64,000 nt of DNA from Norana najaformis. Lineage: Eukaryota; Annelida; Clitellata; Crassiclitellata; Hormogastridae. Below, in pieces: positions 22,355 to 33,249 of the stretch. A model generated the notes under the pieces. The model saw only the letters and a list, made by a program, of their open reading frames with translations. It did not search any database and was not told the DNA's origin. Position 1 is the stretch's first letter; each line of letters begins with the position of its first letter. The stretch spans positions 10,223,983-10,287,982 of the forward strand of contig OZ029929.1 in NCBI GenBank assembly GCA_964023275.1. The letters are read 5' to 3'. A program made the translations under genes and the position numbers.

Positions 22355-22445
22355 TGAAATGTCTTTCAGCCAAGGCCAAAATTTAAACCCTCAGCTTCTG
22401 GGTTGACAGTCCAATACGCCAACCACTAGACTATCGCGCACCATC
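22355..22445 (-). repeat. tRNA-Asp-like pseudogene/SINE head (B-side copy)
   Basis: The minus strand carries tagtctagtggttgg (A-box-like), an anticodon-loop-like ctgtcaa and gggtttaaat (degraded B-box). It matches 62040-62125 in the duplicated partner. The acceptor stem does not pair, so it is not called as a tRNA gene. Confidence 0.55.
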
Positions 22446-22739
22446 GGATAAATAAGATGATCATTAATTGCACTTTGCATAGTTTTTATTAGCTCGGCTG
22501 AATTAATTACGCAGGCTACCACAAGTGCGGATGTTTCCATAGTTAGCTTTTCCCGAGCTCTTACGGGCATGGGGTGTGGTAATAATGAATTATTGAATAG
22601 GTACAAACACTTCATGCTACAAACAGAACAAAATTTTGCTCAGGAAGCCTGAAAAGTTAAAAAGAGTACATTTTAGGACAACACAGAAAGAACAGATATG
22701 TAGGCGGCACACTTTAAAACGTTGCTGATGAGACAGGTG

Positions 22740-22740
<1 letters not shown>

Positions 22741-22816
<76 letters not shown>
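22741..22816. repeat. (TAA)n microsatellite
   Basis: About 25 uninterrupted TAA units, followed by a mixed gatgat/aat tract. A corresponding run occurs at 62425-62490 in the partner duplication. Confidence 0.97.
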
Positions 22817-22817
<1 letters not shown>

Positions 22818-22849
22818 GTGATGATGAGGATGATGATGATAATAATGAA

Positions 22850-23660
22850 GTAAGCAAAGGTTTCGGGATAAGGAAGGATTTACAAGAATCTAGGCTGTCA
22901 AAGCATTATTTGAGAAGTGAAGTTGTAATGTAAATGGACATCTCCAAAATTTCTCAGCGCCACAGAGAAGTCGCGTCAGGGAGACCAGCTCATTCACCGG
23001 CGCTATATCAATTCAAGACCGCAAGAGCCAGGTTGTTTGGTCAATTTCAGTGGCAAGTCAGAATCTGGGGGTCAAACCGGGGAGACAACATGGTGCTACG
23101 GTGGAAATCGTTGGTAATGGTGGTCACAGGTCAGTACAAGAGCAAAAGCAGGATAGGGTAGTTTGAAAAGTTTGGTTTTTACTTTTCAGTCTTGTGTGGA
23201 AGGCCGCAGGAGAGAAGGCAAGCGGAGGAGTTCTGCTATTGATGGGCGATAGAGGTGGATGAGCGAACTGGCGAGGACTCACGGAAGTTTGTTCCAAAGA
23301 GCTGGGGCCTCGTAGATTAAGGAGCAGTTGCAGAATTTGAGAGACGAGGAGATTGGAGGCCGAGTTAGAGACCAGGAGCATATTCTACCCAAACCATATC
23401 TTAGGTCTCAATCTAATCCTATCCTCAGATGCAAGTAAAGAAAAACTGACATTACACAAGACTGTACGCTATCAAATGACTGTCTTAGCGACTATTTATT
23501 CAACATCTAGTCTGCTCCTTCTACGCTTTCTCTCTTTCTTTCTCTCTCACTCTCCCTCCCTCGCTGCTTCTCTTTCTCCAGATTCTGCGAAGCTCGGTTG
23601 CCACTAAGGCTTCCGTGATGATTTCTAATAATACCAAGTAAATCCATATATGGACTCATA
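22850..23660. repeat. Right end of the B/E segmental duplication and flank
   Basis: 22904-23370 aligns with 62590-63050 (shared tttgttccaaagag, gtagattaaggagc-type segments). No gene is supported. 23400-23660 shows only a CT-rich run (23520-23580). Confidence 0.6.
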
Positions 23661-23785
23661 TATACAACACACATGACATATATGTGCAGCACATATATAT
23701 ATACAAAACGTTCACATATGCATTCAATATGCCCGAACTTCAATAAGAACCACACAAGAATATAATAATAACCAAGCAAGTAGTC

Positions 23786-23791
23786 TTTATT
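23786..23791 (-). terminator. Candidate polyadenylation signal for paralogue C
   Basis: AATAAA on the minus strand, about 520 bp past the stop of C. The whole 3' flank 23660-24310 aligns with the 3' flank of D (46180-46840), but the hexamer is changed in D, so use of the site is uncertain. Confidence 0.35.
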
Positions 23792-24310
23792 TGCATCTGT
23801 CAAGAGCGCAAGCATTACATTGCGTAGAAGAATTACATTCATTTAAAATAGTAATAACGCGAGCAAATATAATATAATAGATGGGCATGCACAATTAAAT
23901 ACAACTAAAGATACATCTATTCACAAAACTACTTCAAGTTGTTTAGATTTAATGGTGAAGCGGCTCATCATAAAAATCGAAGCCCAAATGCGCCTTTTTA
24001 GAATCTATCAAAAGATTAAGATTTCTGCATTTCCGCATTTCAACTTTAACACCATATGGGCTTGAGCTTACAGAGTGCATCTCTAATTTGCTTCATTTGA
24101 AGCTGCGCAATATAAATTTATGATTACATTTTAAAACACAATTCGGTGAGCTTTGATTCGACCGACTGCTCATAGAATTTCGCCATGCAGTTGCCAGAAA
24201 CTTCCCAAAAACCAAGATAACCACGAACAGCGCTCCAACAGTTGAACAAGAAACACATATCCAAATTCATCACCTTTCTGCTGACATACATTATCACATT
24301 AGAATTACAT

Positions 24311-27300
24311 TCAATACCTGGAACTACGAGAAGATAGCTTTCTAATAAATTCGTCCTTATCAAATTGTTTCCACAATGGATCATGATTCGCCCTAAGACT
24401 TCCTTTGACTTTGTTGTCTTTCTTTTGGAATACAGGTATGTCTACTGTAGCGTCATCTGGACATAAGTCCAGATAAATGTCATATGCCGCATCATAGGGC
24501 GCATGGTCTATGAATGGAATCTTGAAGTCTGAAGAAACATTCACCTCTTCCCCTTCGATGAATTGCAAAAATCTACGACTATCTTGCAGTTGTATCACTA
24601 TCTGTCTGAATGAGGGCATAAGGTAACAGGGATAAACGTCATGTCGACAAAACTCCGCGAAGCAAAACATGACCCTCTCGACCCAGAAGGCGAGTTCCTT
24701 TGGCGTAATTTTGTCTTCGTTTCGATCGTAAACTTTCTTTTTATTACGGGCATTGACAGCCTCCATGCAAAAGAGAAGACAAGTCTTCAACTGATAAGTG
24801 GTTCTCGGTTGATCACAAAGTATCATTTTGCAAACTATGTACGCTGCCTTTACTAAAGGCGAACTTTCTTTGATGATTCGACTTTCCACTGATGCAAATG
24901 AAATTCTAGCAAATGTTTCGGAAAATGGAAAGTAGTCAACACTCCTTGACATATTGAATTTGGGAAAGTAAAATTGAGCAACGCTTTGGCGGAAGTGATC
25001 ACGGAGATCCAATTGGCGTGGCTGATCAAAGACCAGTGTACAACCGCTTATTTTCACAGCAGGATTAATGCCAACTGGCAGCAAATCTCTTGGCCAACAA
25101 TCTTCCACGTTAACACAGGCAACGACGTCAACTGATATCTCGATAAACAGCAAGCCAGCCTCTCCATCGTCAATAGGATGAAGCATTCTTAGTCGCAATG
25201 TCTGACACTTACCAGCTGGATGGTCATATAGCTTTTCTTTTTCATCTGTTAGAAACCAATCGAACAGATCGTCGTCTTCCCAGAAATTTGGATCGTTTAA
25301 GACTTGTTCGAGAATATTCTGGAATCTAACATTAACTTCATGAGTCAGCAGACACTGATCTGAGTTGAAAAAGCAGTCAAAGGCCTCATCATTCCGACTC
25401 TTGGTATCGTCTTTTGACTTTCGTCTCAGTTGAAAGTAGCCTTCAAGACCCAACGGATGAGGAAATATTTCGCAAAGTTGGCTAAATTGAGTTAGTTTCA
25501 AGTTATAGTCGAAGTCTGTGGAAACGGCAACTTTTGTTTCTTCCTCGGCGCTTCCGACTAAAATCGGCTGACATTCAAATCGCCACTCCTTTTCCTTTAC
25601 ACTATGAGCCAAACGGTCCATGAAGTGTTGTAGTGGTGCTTTAAGCTGGCTTATGCGTCTGTTAAGGCGAATAAAGTCGTATTGAATCCATATCTTCCAA
25701 ATTGCTTTTTCTGACGATTCTGGAGAGCGAGATGATTGGGAGTAAATTTTAATCGTGGCAGCCAGTCTTTGCTTCGTTAATTCTGTCACATGATTAGTGT
25801 AGAGCGCCCTGGACGTGTAAAGGCTGCTCATTCTGACTGGCAATTTATTTGCGATGTCTTCCTTGATTGGCACCAAATCTCGTAGTTCCTTAAGTTTTCT
25901 AGGAGTATATCCGTATTTGTCTTCTGCGTGTTCATCACCTCCATTCTCGAGGAGCAACTTGTAATAATATTTTTCTTCTGCGTAATGTAAAGGGGTTTTG
26001 TCGTAAGTGTCGGTTGCATTTACACTAGAGCCTAGTTCTAGTAGCAACCTTACTAGAGGGTAATATTGCTTGTTCCGGTCACGTGGCATGACAGCATAGT
26101 GAAGAGCAGTTCTTCCTTTGTCATCTATTTCATTGGCTAAATGCCTGAAATTCTCTTTTTCAAAGTGAATTCCATCTACATTTAAGCCAAATCTTTCATG
26201 ATCCAGTTCTCTTTTGTCTGCCTTCATATCTTTAATGGCATAATTTGAAACACCAGAGATGATGAGTCGATGCGCGGGAGTTCGACGTCTCTCGTCAACT
26301 CTAACAATATGGACTGGCTCTTCATCTTTTGTTTCGCGTAGGTTTTGAATAGCGCCACGATTCTCAAGTTCGTTGAAAGTTGCCGAATTAATTTGCTTGG
26401 AAGACTTCAGTGCCAAATCAAGTGGCGTATTTCCTTTAAAGTCCACAGCATTTACATTTGTTTCGTCAATATCTAACAACAATTTAACTATTTCTTCTTT
26501 AGATCGAGGAGTTTTCTTTGGTGTTTCTTTTCCTATCTTTACAATTTGTTTGCATCGATTCGATTCCCTGGTAATCGTAATCCATTTGCGAGTCTCACGA
26601 TATTCTTTGACTTCCATCTCTGATTCATCAATTGATTCCGTTGTTTTCAGTGTCAGCGATATCCTGAAACGCCTGTTGCTAATCTCAAGACATTCTTCGA
26701 TGTCCAAGTTTCCCTCACGAAGCCGATTGCAGAAGAAATCAAAATTTAACCAGTTCCTATTTGGCTGATAGACTACTGCATGCAAGGCTGTAAATCCGTA
26801 ATAGTCTTGAAGATTAACGGAAGCTTTATTGTTCAGAAGCAGCTGCACTACTTCGACATGATGCCCTTCAGCCGCTTTAATCAAAGCAGTTGCTCCATAT
26901 TGATCTCTTGCGTCCAGATCGAGTTTCATTCCCGATTTGTGCTCCCAGTCTAAGAAGGTTTGAACGGCGTGAAAACAGCCCCTTTCGGAAGCAATGATCA
27001 AAGCTGTTTCGCCATCATCATTTTTCATGTTGAAGTCTGCGCCTTTCTCCAACAGCAACTTTATTATATCGTCTATAGTCTCAATCTGCAAAAGTCGCTT
27101 TTCAAACATTTCAAAAAGGTAATAGTAAGAACAATTTTCGCATATTTGTAGCACTTCATGAAGTGGAGTGTTTAATTTCTTGCCCTGATAGTTTACATTG
27201 AATCTCTCCGATGTCACAAGAACTTCTGCAATTCTTTTAATATTTTTGTATTTATTAGCGTCAATTTCATCAAAAGCATCAGGCTCTACCAATGCCTTTT

Positions 27301-28753
27301 TTAAGCAACGAAAGCTGTTTCCAACATGCTTCTCTGAATATACACTTTGGTCTCTATCAAGCAACATCTCAACCATTTTCGATTGGATGGAGCGCACTGC
27401 CAGTTCGAGTGCAGTGTATCCATCTGAGTCTCTCATTATTTCCAGAGGCGTTTTTGTTTCTTTCCAAAATATTTCAGCAAATACGCAACGACCATCGCGC
27501 TTCCTAAGTTCGAATGGCTCGATGTCCCTCTTTTCAACCAACTTACTGACATTCTCTTGCCGTCTGTACAAAACTTCTTTGAATTTTTCAAAAGTCCTGC
27601 GGCTGTGCTTCAAAATAACTTTAACAACCTCTGTATGACCCATTTCGACGGCAACATGTAATGGTGTCTTTTTATTATCGAACAATATAAAATCAGAAAC
27701 GCCGCGATTCAACAATTCATCTACGACTTCTGCATGACCATTCATTGATGCGAGGCAAAAAGGTGTCAACCAATCTTCTGTCATGTCGGTGGCATGGTTG
27801 TCCAGTAAAGTCACAACACTGGAAGTGTGACCATTTTGGGCGGCTAAATGAAGTGGAGTCATATTGTCGTTGCTGCACTCATTAACAGTTGCACCGTGAC
27901 AAATCAAGGCCTTTAAAATTTCTGTATGGCCCTTTTCAGACGCCAGATGAAGTGGAGTCATATTGAATTTGTTACATTCATTAACAGCCGCATGGTGGCT
28001 TATCAAGACTTCTACAATTTCTTTATGGCCGTTTTCAGACGCCAGATGAAGTGGAGTCATATTGAACATGTTAAATACATTTACAATCGCATCGTGACCT
28101 ACCAAGGTCTCTACAATATCTTTATGGCCGTTTATAGACGCCAGATGAAGTGGAGTCATATTGAATCTGTTAAATACATTTACAATCGCATCGTGACCTA
28201 CCAAGGTCTCTACAATTTCTGTATGGCCCTCTGCAGATGCCAGATGAAGTGGAGTCATATTCAATCTGTTACGCTTATTAACAGCCGCACCACAACGTAA
28301 CAAGGCCTTAGCAATTTCTGTATGGCCCTTTTCAGACGCCAGATGAAGTGGAGTCATATTGAATTTATTACATTCATTAACAGCCGCATGGTGGCTTATC
28401 AAGACTTCTACAATTTCTTTATGGCCGTTTTCAGACGCCAGATGAAGTGGAGTCATATTGAATCTGTTACATTCATTAACAGCCGCACGGTGTCGTATCA
28501 ATACCTCTACAATTTCTTTATGGCCGTTTTCAGACGCCAGATGAAGTGGAGTCATATTGAATCTGTTACATTCATTAACAGCCGCATGGTGTCGTATCAA
28601 TACCTCTACAATTTCTTTATGGCCGTTTTCAGACGCCAGATGAAGTGGAGTCATATTGACGTCGTTACATACATTAACAGCCGCCCTCCAATATATCAAG
28701 GTCTTTAAGCCTTGTTTATGACTGTTTTCAGACGCCGGATGAAGTGAAGTCAT
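24311..28753 (-). CDS. Ankyrin-repeat/cGAS-like (Mab-21) protein, type I paralogue C, intact
   Basis: 1480 codons from the first in-frame ATG at 28753, uninterrupted and apparently one exon. Residues 1-395 are about twelve tandem 33-residue ANK repeats (TPLHLASENGHKEIVEVLI type). More ANK repeats lie at roughly 470-500, 620-720, 790-815 and 865-935. The NTase domain spans about 1030-1400: a spine helix (HFMDRLAHSVKEKEW), then G1067-S1068-x11-D1080-F-D1082, then D1209 in EISVDVVACV, matching the three metal-binding acids of cGAS. The Mab-21 C-terminal lobe shows ARISFASVESRIIKE, YQLKTCLLFCME and CYLMPSFR. No cGAS zinc-thumb is evident. Unlike A and D there is no N-terminal acidic region; the ATG conserved in all three (28847 here) leads to a stop after 24 codons. 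Likely an active nucleotidyltransferase, possibly a cGAS-like receptor; ligand and product are unknown. Confidence 0.92.
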   Translation of the reverse strand: MTSLHPASENSHKQGLKTLIYWRAAVNVCNDVNMTPLHLASENGHKEIVEVLIRHHAAVNECNRFNMTPLHLASENGHKEIVEVLIRHRAAVNECNRFNMTPLHLASENGHKEIVEVLISHHAAVNECNKFNMTPLHLASEKGHTEIAKALLRCGAAVNKRNRLNMTPLHLASAEGHTEIVETLVGHDAIVNVFNRFNMTPLHLASINGHKDIVETLVGHDAIVNVFNMFNMTPLHLASENGHKEIVEVLISHHAAVNECNKFNMTPLHLASEKGHTEILKALICHGATVNECSNDNMTPLHLAAQNGHTSSVVTLLDNHATDMTEDWLTPFCLASMNGHAEVVDELLNRGVSDFILFDNKKTPLHVAVEMGHTEVVKVILKHSRRTFEKFKEVLYRRQENVSKLVEKRDIEPFELRKRDGRCVFAEIFWKETKTPLEIMRDSDGYTALELAVRSIQSKMVEMLLDRDQSVYSEKHVGNSFRCLKKALVEPDAFDEIDANKYKNIKRIAEVLVTSERFNVNYQGKKLNTPLHEVLQICENCSYYYLFEMFEKRLLQIETIDDIIKLLLEKGADFNMKNDDGETALIIASERGCFHAVQTFLDWEHKSGMKLDLDARDQYGATALIKAAEGHHVEVVQLLLNNKASVNLQDYYGFTALHAVVYQPNRNWLNFDFFCNRLREGNLDIEECLEISNRRFRISLTLKTTESIDESEMEVKEYRETRKWITITRESNRCKQIVKIGKETPKKTPRSKEEIVKLLLDIDETNVNAVDFKGNTPLDLALKSSKQINSATFNELENRGAIQNLRETKDEEPVHIVRVDERRRTPAHRLIISGVSNYAIKDMKADKRELDHERFGLNVDGIHFEKENFRHLANEIDDKGRTALHYAVMPRDRNKQYYPLVRLLLELGSSVNATDTYDKTPLHYAEEKYYYKLLLENGGDEHAEDKYGYTPRKLKELRDLVPIKEDIANKLPVRMSSLYTSRALYTNHVTELTKQRLAATIKIYSQSSRSPESSEKAIWKIWIQYDFIRLNRRISQLKAPLQHFMDRLAHSVKEKEWRFECQPILVGSAEEETKVAVSTDFDYNLKLTQFSQLCEIFPHPLGLEGYFQLRRKSKDDTKSRNDEAFDCFFNSDQCLLTHEVNVRFQNILEQVLNDPNFWEDDDLFDWFLTDEKEKLYDHPAGKCQTLRLRMLHPIDDGEAGLLFIEISVDVVACVNVEDCWPRDLLPVGINPAVKISGCTLVFDQPRQLDLRDHFRQSVAQFYFPKFNMSRSVDYFPFSETFARISFASVESRIIKESSPLVKAAYIVCKMILCDQPRTTYQLKTCLLFCMEAVNARNKKKVYDRNEDKITPKELAFWVERVMFCFAEFCRHDVYPCYLMPSFRQIVIQLQDSRRFLQFIEGEEVNVSSDFKIPFIDHAPYDAAYDIYLDLCPDDATVDIPVFQKKDNKVKGSLRANHDPLWKQFDKDEFIRKLSSRSSRY
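27830..28745 (-). repeat. 99-bp tandem repeats coding for ANK units in paralogue C
   Basis: Nine to ten near-identical 99-bp units, recognisable on the plus strand by gaagtggagtcatattg recurring every 99 bp. Each is one ANK repeat. Repeats 4 and 8 are identical in protein, 5 and 9 are similar, and 6 and 7 are near-identical, which indicates block duplication inside the array. Confidence 0.93.
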
Positions 28754-28769
28754 ATTGACGTTGTTACAC

Positions 28770-29330
28770 TCACTAGCAGCCGATATCAGCTGGGTTTTGG
28801 ATTTCTCCAGAATCAGCCGCAGCCTGTGTTGTTGATAATTTGCTCATTAATTGGTGATTCAATGTGCCATTCAGCAAATACAGCCAATGATCACAGCCAA
28901 GTGTTCTTGTTTTTTTATTTACTGCAAAAAAAGAGAACACGCGTTTATGATTTAACAGAGAAATGTATAAAAATTAGATACTAAGTGTCGTAATGACTGT
29001 CGAATTGAATAGGTACGCTGATGTAACAATGTTTTTATTGCTTTTTGGCTCTATCATTACTTAACCGACCGCAAGTTTGCCTTACGGATTGTTACTTCGA
29101 ACGCAGTGGTGAAGGCCAACGTATTAAGTACGGACCACTGTGCCACATACTCAATCTGTTTTGGTTTTCAACTTTCACAAATTTAAAGTTTCATTACTTC
29201 CAAACAGATTCTGTCACGAAATAGTCATTCAGATTCTTTGGAATAGCATCGACACCCCACAATGAAGAGGCTAATATCAAACGTATTGTAAGGTAACCGT
29301 TCATATATTAGTACAGCCTCTATTTACGTT
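28770..29330 (-). promoter_or_regulatory. Conserved type I upstream block (C copy)
   Basis: Aligns with the upstream flanks of A and D (shared tatgatttaacag, ccgcaagtttgc, gaccactgtgcc, gattctttggaat, taaccgttcat). It includes the conserved ATG at 28845-28847 that heads a 24-codon frame (28773-28847) overlapping no other gene, possibly a uORF or a decayed N-terminus. Confidence 0.4.
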
Positions 29331-29340
29331 TTTCTTCAGG

Positions 29341-31420
29341 GAAGGCTACAGATGATGAAATTGTTCGACACGCGTATCGGTCAACATGCCGCAACGCCAA
29401 CAAACTCATCAACAAATCACACCGACAATATTACAGTGACACCATATCGGAAAAGCCTAACGGATCTCGTTAACAGTGGTCAGCAGTAAAGGATGTACTG
29501 CACTCCACGACACCGTCTGAGGTGTTACCGACCGAAGAATGTCAGAAACGCTGTGCCTCGTTCTCAGACTTCTTCATAAATAAGATCAAGTCGATAAAAG
29601 TATCAATCGTCAAGCAACTGTCCGGACAACCCAGAGACCCTCTTGCATCAGATAGGGACCATGTCGGCACACATCTCGATGACCTCAGACCTGCGGATGT
29701 TGCGGAAATCTTCAAGCTACTTTCTTCCTTACCGGGAAAATCATCTCCGATGGATGCTTTCCTATTGTCTTTGCTAAAGTTATGTGCAGACGTGTTCACT
29801 CCAATCATCGTTCGTCTCTGCAACTTGTCTTTTAGCTGCGGGCAGTTTCCAGCCTGCTACAGATCCGCCTCTGTTATCCCTCTGCTGAAGAAGGAAAGGA
29901 ATCTCAACTTGCATTCTCTGTAACAAATATTGGAGCGTGTCTTTCTTGCTCACCTTTTGTCGCACATCAGTAGCTCCTATAATTTTAACACTCATCTGTC
30001 AGCTTACCGTGAGTATCAAGCGACTGAAACGGCTTTACTGAAGATCCTTGATGATGTCTACACTGCTTCAGGACGACATCAACCCACTCTGCTTATCGGC
30101 CTCAACCCCTTCGCTGTTTTTTATACGATCGACAAACCAACACTCATCGCCAGGCTGCAGAAGACATTCGGCATCAACGGTGTTGCGTTGGATTGGATTT
30201 GCAGCTACCTGTCGGACCGGTCACAACATGTCAGCATTGGATCGTCAAGGTGGAGTCGTCTACCTTCGAATACGGTATCCCACGAGGATCGGTCCTTGGC
30301 CCGATTCTTTTACACGTTGTATGTGGCTCCAGTCGCTGGCGTCATTTCCGAACACGGCATCAATTCCCACCAATATGCCGATGACATCCAACTGTACATA
30401 GCGCTCGATCACATTGACTCCGACACCAGCAATCTAACACGATATTCTGAAGCAGTACGCTGCTGGTCTAACTAATAGAGTGTGCCTAAATCCAAAGAAG
30501 CCTGAAGTCATCGCACTTGGCACTTCCTCATCAATAAAATCAATCGTGGATCTAAAAAGAGTCCACATTGCAGGTGCGAATATCTCACTATCAGGAACGT
30601 TTGAGAATCTCGGAGTAACATTGGACTCTAAAATAACATTCAACCAGCGTGTCGCCGTTATCTGCAAGGCTTCATCTTTCCACATAAAGGCCATGCGCCA
30701 TATTCGATCGTGCTTGCCCCCGGAACTTATGATGACAGTCGCTTGTAGTGTAGTCAGGGCAAAACTCGACTATTGTAATTCCCTTTTACGGCACTACGAA
30801 CTTCAACATTGCCAAACTGCAACGCGTCCAGAACTCATTAGCCCGACTAGTGACAGGAACCCGCAGGTTTGGTCACGTCACTCCTATACTCTCATAGCTA
30901 CTTTGGCGACCTGTCAGCACCAGAATCACTTACAAGATAGCGGGTACAGTCAGTGCTAAACTCTGCTGCCCGCCTCATCTATGGTCGGACACCATTCAAT
31001 CACATCATTGATCTGCTGCGCGACAACCTGCACTGGTTGCGCGTTCCTCAGCGGATCACCTACAAACTGTGCCTAATCACATACAACGCTCTTAACGGTC
31101 TTCTACCAGACTATATATCCGACTTCTGTATTCGAACAGCCGACAACCAGAACACATATCGGCTATGGTCCTCCTCGAGGAATCAACTGCATGTCCAGCG
31201 TCTTCCATGAAGTTCGGCGAACGTTCCTTCACTGTCGCCGGACCCATTGCGTGGAACAGTCTTCCTGACAATGTGACGAATGCCCCATCCCTGGACACAT
31301 TCAAGTCACGACTCAAGACACAACTCTTTAAGATATCCTATGACTGTAGTTGATTTTTGAACCCATGTACAGCGCCCTTTTCTTCGGCCTCGGCTGTGCT
31401 ACGGCGCTATATAAATTGTC

Positions 31421-31504
<84 letters not shown>
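29341..31504 (+). mobile_element. CR1/L2-like LINE, 5'-truncated and inactive
   Basis: Plus-strand remnants of one ORF2 run from AYRSTCRNANKLI to the 3' end. The frame is broken by a stop near 29470 and shifts near 29925, 30290, 30475 and 30950. RT motifs are recognisable: ASVIPLLKK, then a degraded first catalytic block (LNPFAVFYTID where LDLSAAFDTID is typical, so the catalytic Asp is lost), PRGSVLGPI, and an intact YADD at about 30373-30384. After RT come GVTLDSKI, FHIKAMRHIR and the typical LHWLRVPQRITYKLCLITYN tail. The element ends gcgctatataaattg followed by (ATT)n at 31421-31504. The endonuclease region is missing. Confidence 0.9.
31421..31504. repeat. (ATT)n microsatellite, LINE 3' tail
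   Basis: About 28 ATT units directly after the LINE 3' end, typical of CR1/L2-like termini. Confidence 0.97.
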
Positions 31505-31800
31505 GCTCTCCTTACACGTAAGGCTCTCAACCAATCAACCTGGTTATCTGTCATCGTCCATAAAGCGCTGGCAGCCATCCAGATCTCTGCGTTCGGCAAC
31601 ACAAAACCCTTAGTCTCTTCCTGACATCCGAGACTATCGGTCTGAATTCTCCAGACTCGGATTCAACAATTCTGCGACGGTCATCTGAAACAGTCTTCCT
31701 GTTCGAATTACTCACAACAACGTCTCGCTAGACATATTCGTAAAGCGGCTTAAGACCTATTTGTACTGTCTTGCTCTTGTTGTCTGACCGAAGTGATTCA
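31505..31800 (+). repeat. Second LINE coding-tail remnant
   Basis: Reads SRLGFNNSATVI, a stop, NSLPVRITHNNVSLDIFVKR, then LKTYLY, the common C-terminal tail of LINE ORF2 proteins. No other coding signal. Confidence 0.6.
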
Positions 31801-31899
31801 CCTACGCCGACGATTTCTCGCCCAGCTGATGGACACATGGCGTGTTAACAAATGTCTTACTTACTAACTTGCTTGCTTATCCAGCACACCTCTGATATA

Positions 31900-33245
31900 T
31901 TTTGCAAATTTTGGAATTTTCTGCGACGTTTAGAGATCTCCACGGGTTTGTTCCTGGTCCGTCTGCTCCTTGATGTCTACTTGAGGTACCAATTGGCGCG
32001 GTGAACCATATTCAACACTCTTGCCTCCAATTACTGCACAGTTCGCGGATCAAAGGTTGTCGTCGGTGTGTTTTCTGGCGTATTTATTGTGATGAATCTT
32101 TGGCGTTTTCTCTGTTTCTGTATAAGTCGACATTATACGGATGTACTTTCGAGTATTGCAGTGAAACGGATGAGTGGGTTGGCATATTCAGTCGATGGAA
32201 GTTTCTCTTCAGTCAATGGGAGTTTCTCTTCAAATGCCTATTTTTTACATTCCGATTTCCGCCGTTATACCGGTTCTTTCGATGATGATTCTCTGCGCAA
32301 GACGGAAGCAAAGGTGAGCAATCGCCCCTATACCGACCGGCGATGATGATTTCACAAGAGTCGAAGTCTTCTCTTCTCCGTCCAACCATGAAGACTTAAC
32401 AAAAGCGTCGGTGTTTATCGCTGCCTCCGTCTTCATCTCCCAGTTTCCGATGGTTTGTTATGAACTACTTCAAGATTTTCAATATTGGGAAATCACTTAC
32501 TTCATCGATATGCAAGTATATAAACTATATTTTCCACTGGAACTTACCCGTGCTCACCTTATTGTCGGACCAGTGTTATGTCTTACTATCATTATCAAAC
32601 ATTTGCGACAGGAACTGAGGTCTTTGATGTGTGATATGCCTAGATGTTGCCAAGGAATAACCTGCTATAGAAACCTTGAAGAAAACGAGAACATCAGTCT
32701 GTCCCTGGAAGCCATTCAGAACATTTCAACTCCCTATGTTCGAGATGAATAATTAGGACTACTATTAATAGAACCATCGTTTAATATATGCAACAGTGAG
32801 ATAAAGAAGGCTTTGTTTAGAAGGCTTTGTTACGCTTATTGAACGGATAAAGGCGGAATATGAATCTACTTTAAATATCTATAAATCTACTTCAATCATT
32901 AGAAAATTGCATTTTTAGAAACTTTAAGAGGTATAAACTTATTTGTTGAAATGAATAGGCCCACGGTAGACATTAACTCTTCGTATTGCTATAAGCTTTC
33001 TTATTCATTTGACTTTTTAACTAACCGATTTCTTAATATTCTGGACAATGATGATTTCTAGAAGAAGGCAGAAGAAAGTGATTAATACGACTGGAATAAA
33101 CTTTTGCTTTTAAATTAGTGTGCATGAAATCTTTATTGTTAGCCCTATTTTAATTTAAAAAGGTCACAGGTAGCTGCGCCTTAAAGGCAACGATTTAGAA
33201 AAGCATTTAATTAAACGCGTTTGCACGTACACGGCTTCTGGCTTG
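31900..33245. repeat. Local duplication block (partner 45.60-46.12 kb) with orphan ORF
   Basis: 31900-32030 and 32875-33245 align with 45605-45740 and 45755-46120, so the roughly 840 bp between them is extra in this copy. That segment holds an open frame 32450-32752 (100 codons from ATG; open upstream to 32318) with hydrophobic stretches (LIVGPVLCLTIII) but no recognised domain. I do not call it a gene. Confidence 0.5.
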
Positions 33246-33249
33246 AAAT

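Noticed and set aside
27926..28708. Plus-strand frames of 124 and 128 codons with a 33-residue period
   Set aside because: Antisense shadows of the ANK array of paralogue C.
29341..31504. Active LINE
   Set aside because: Endonuclease missing, first catalytic Asp changed and several frame breaks.
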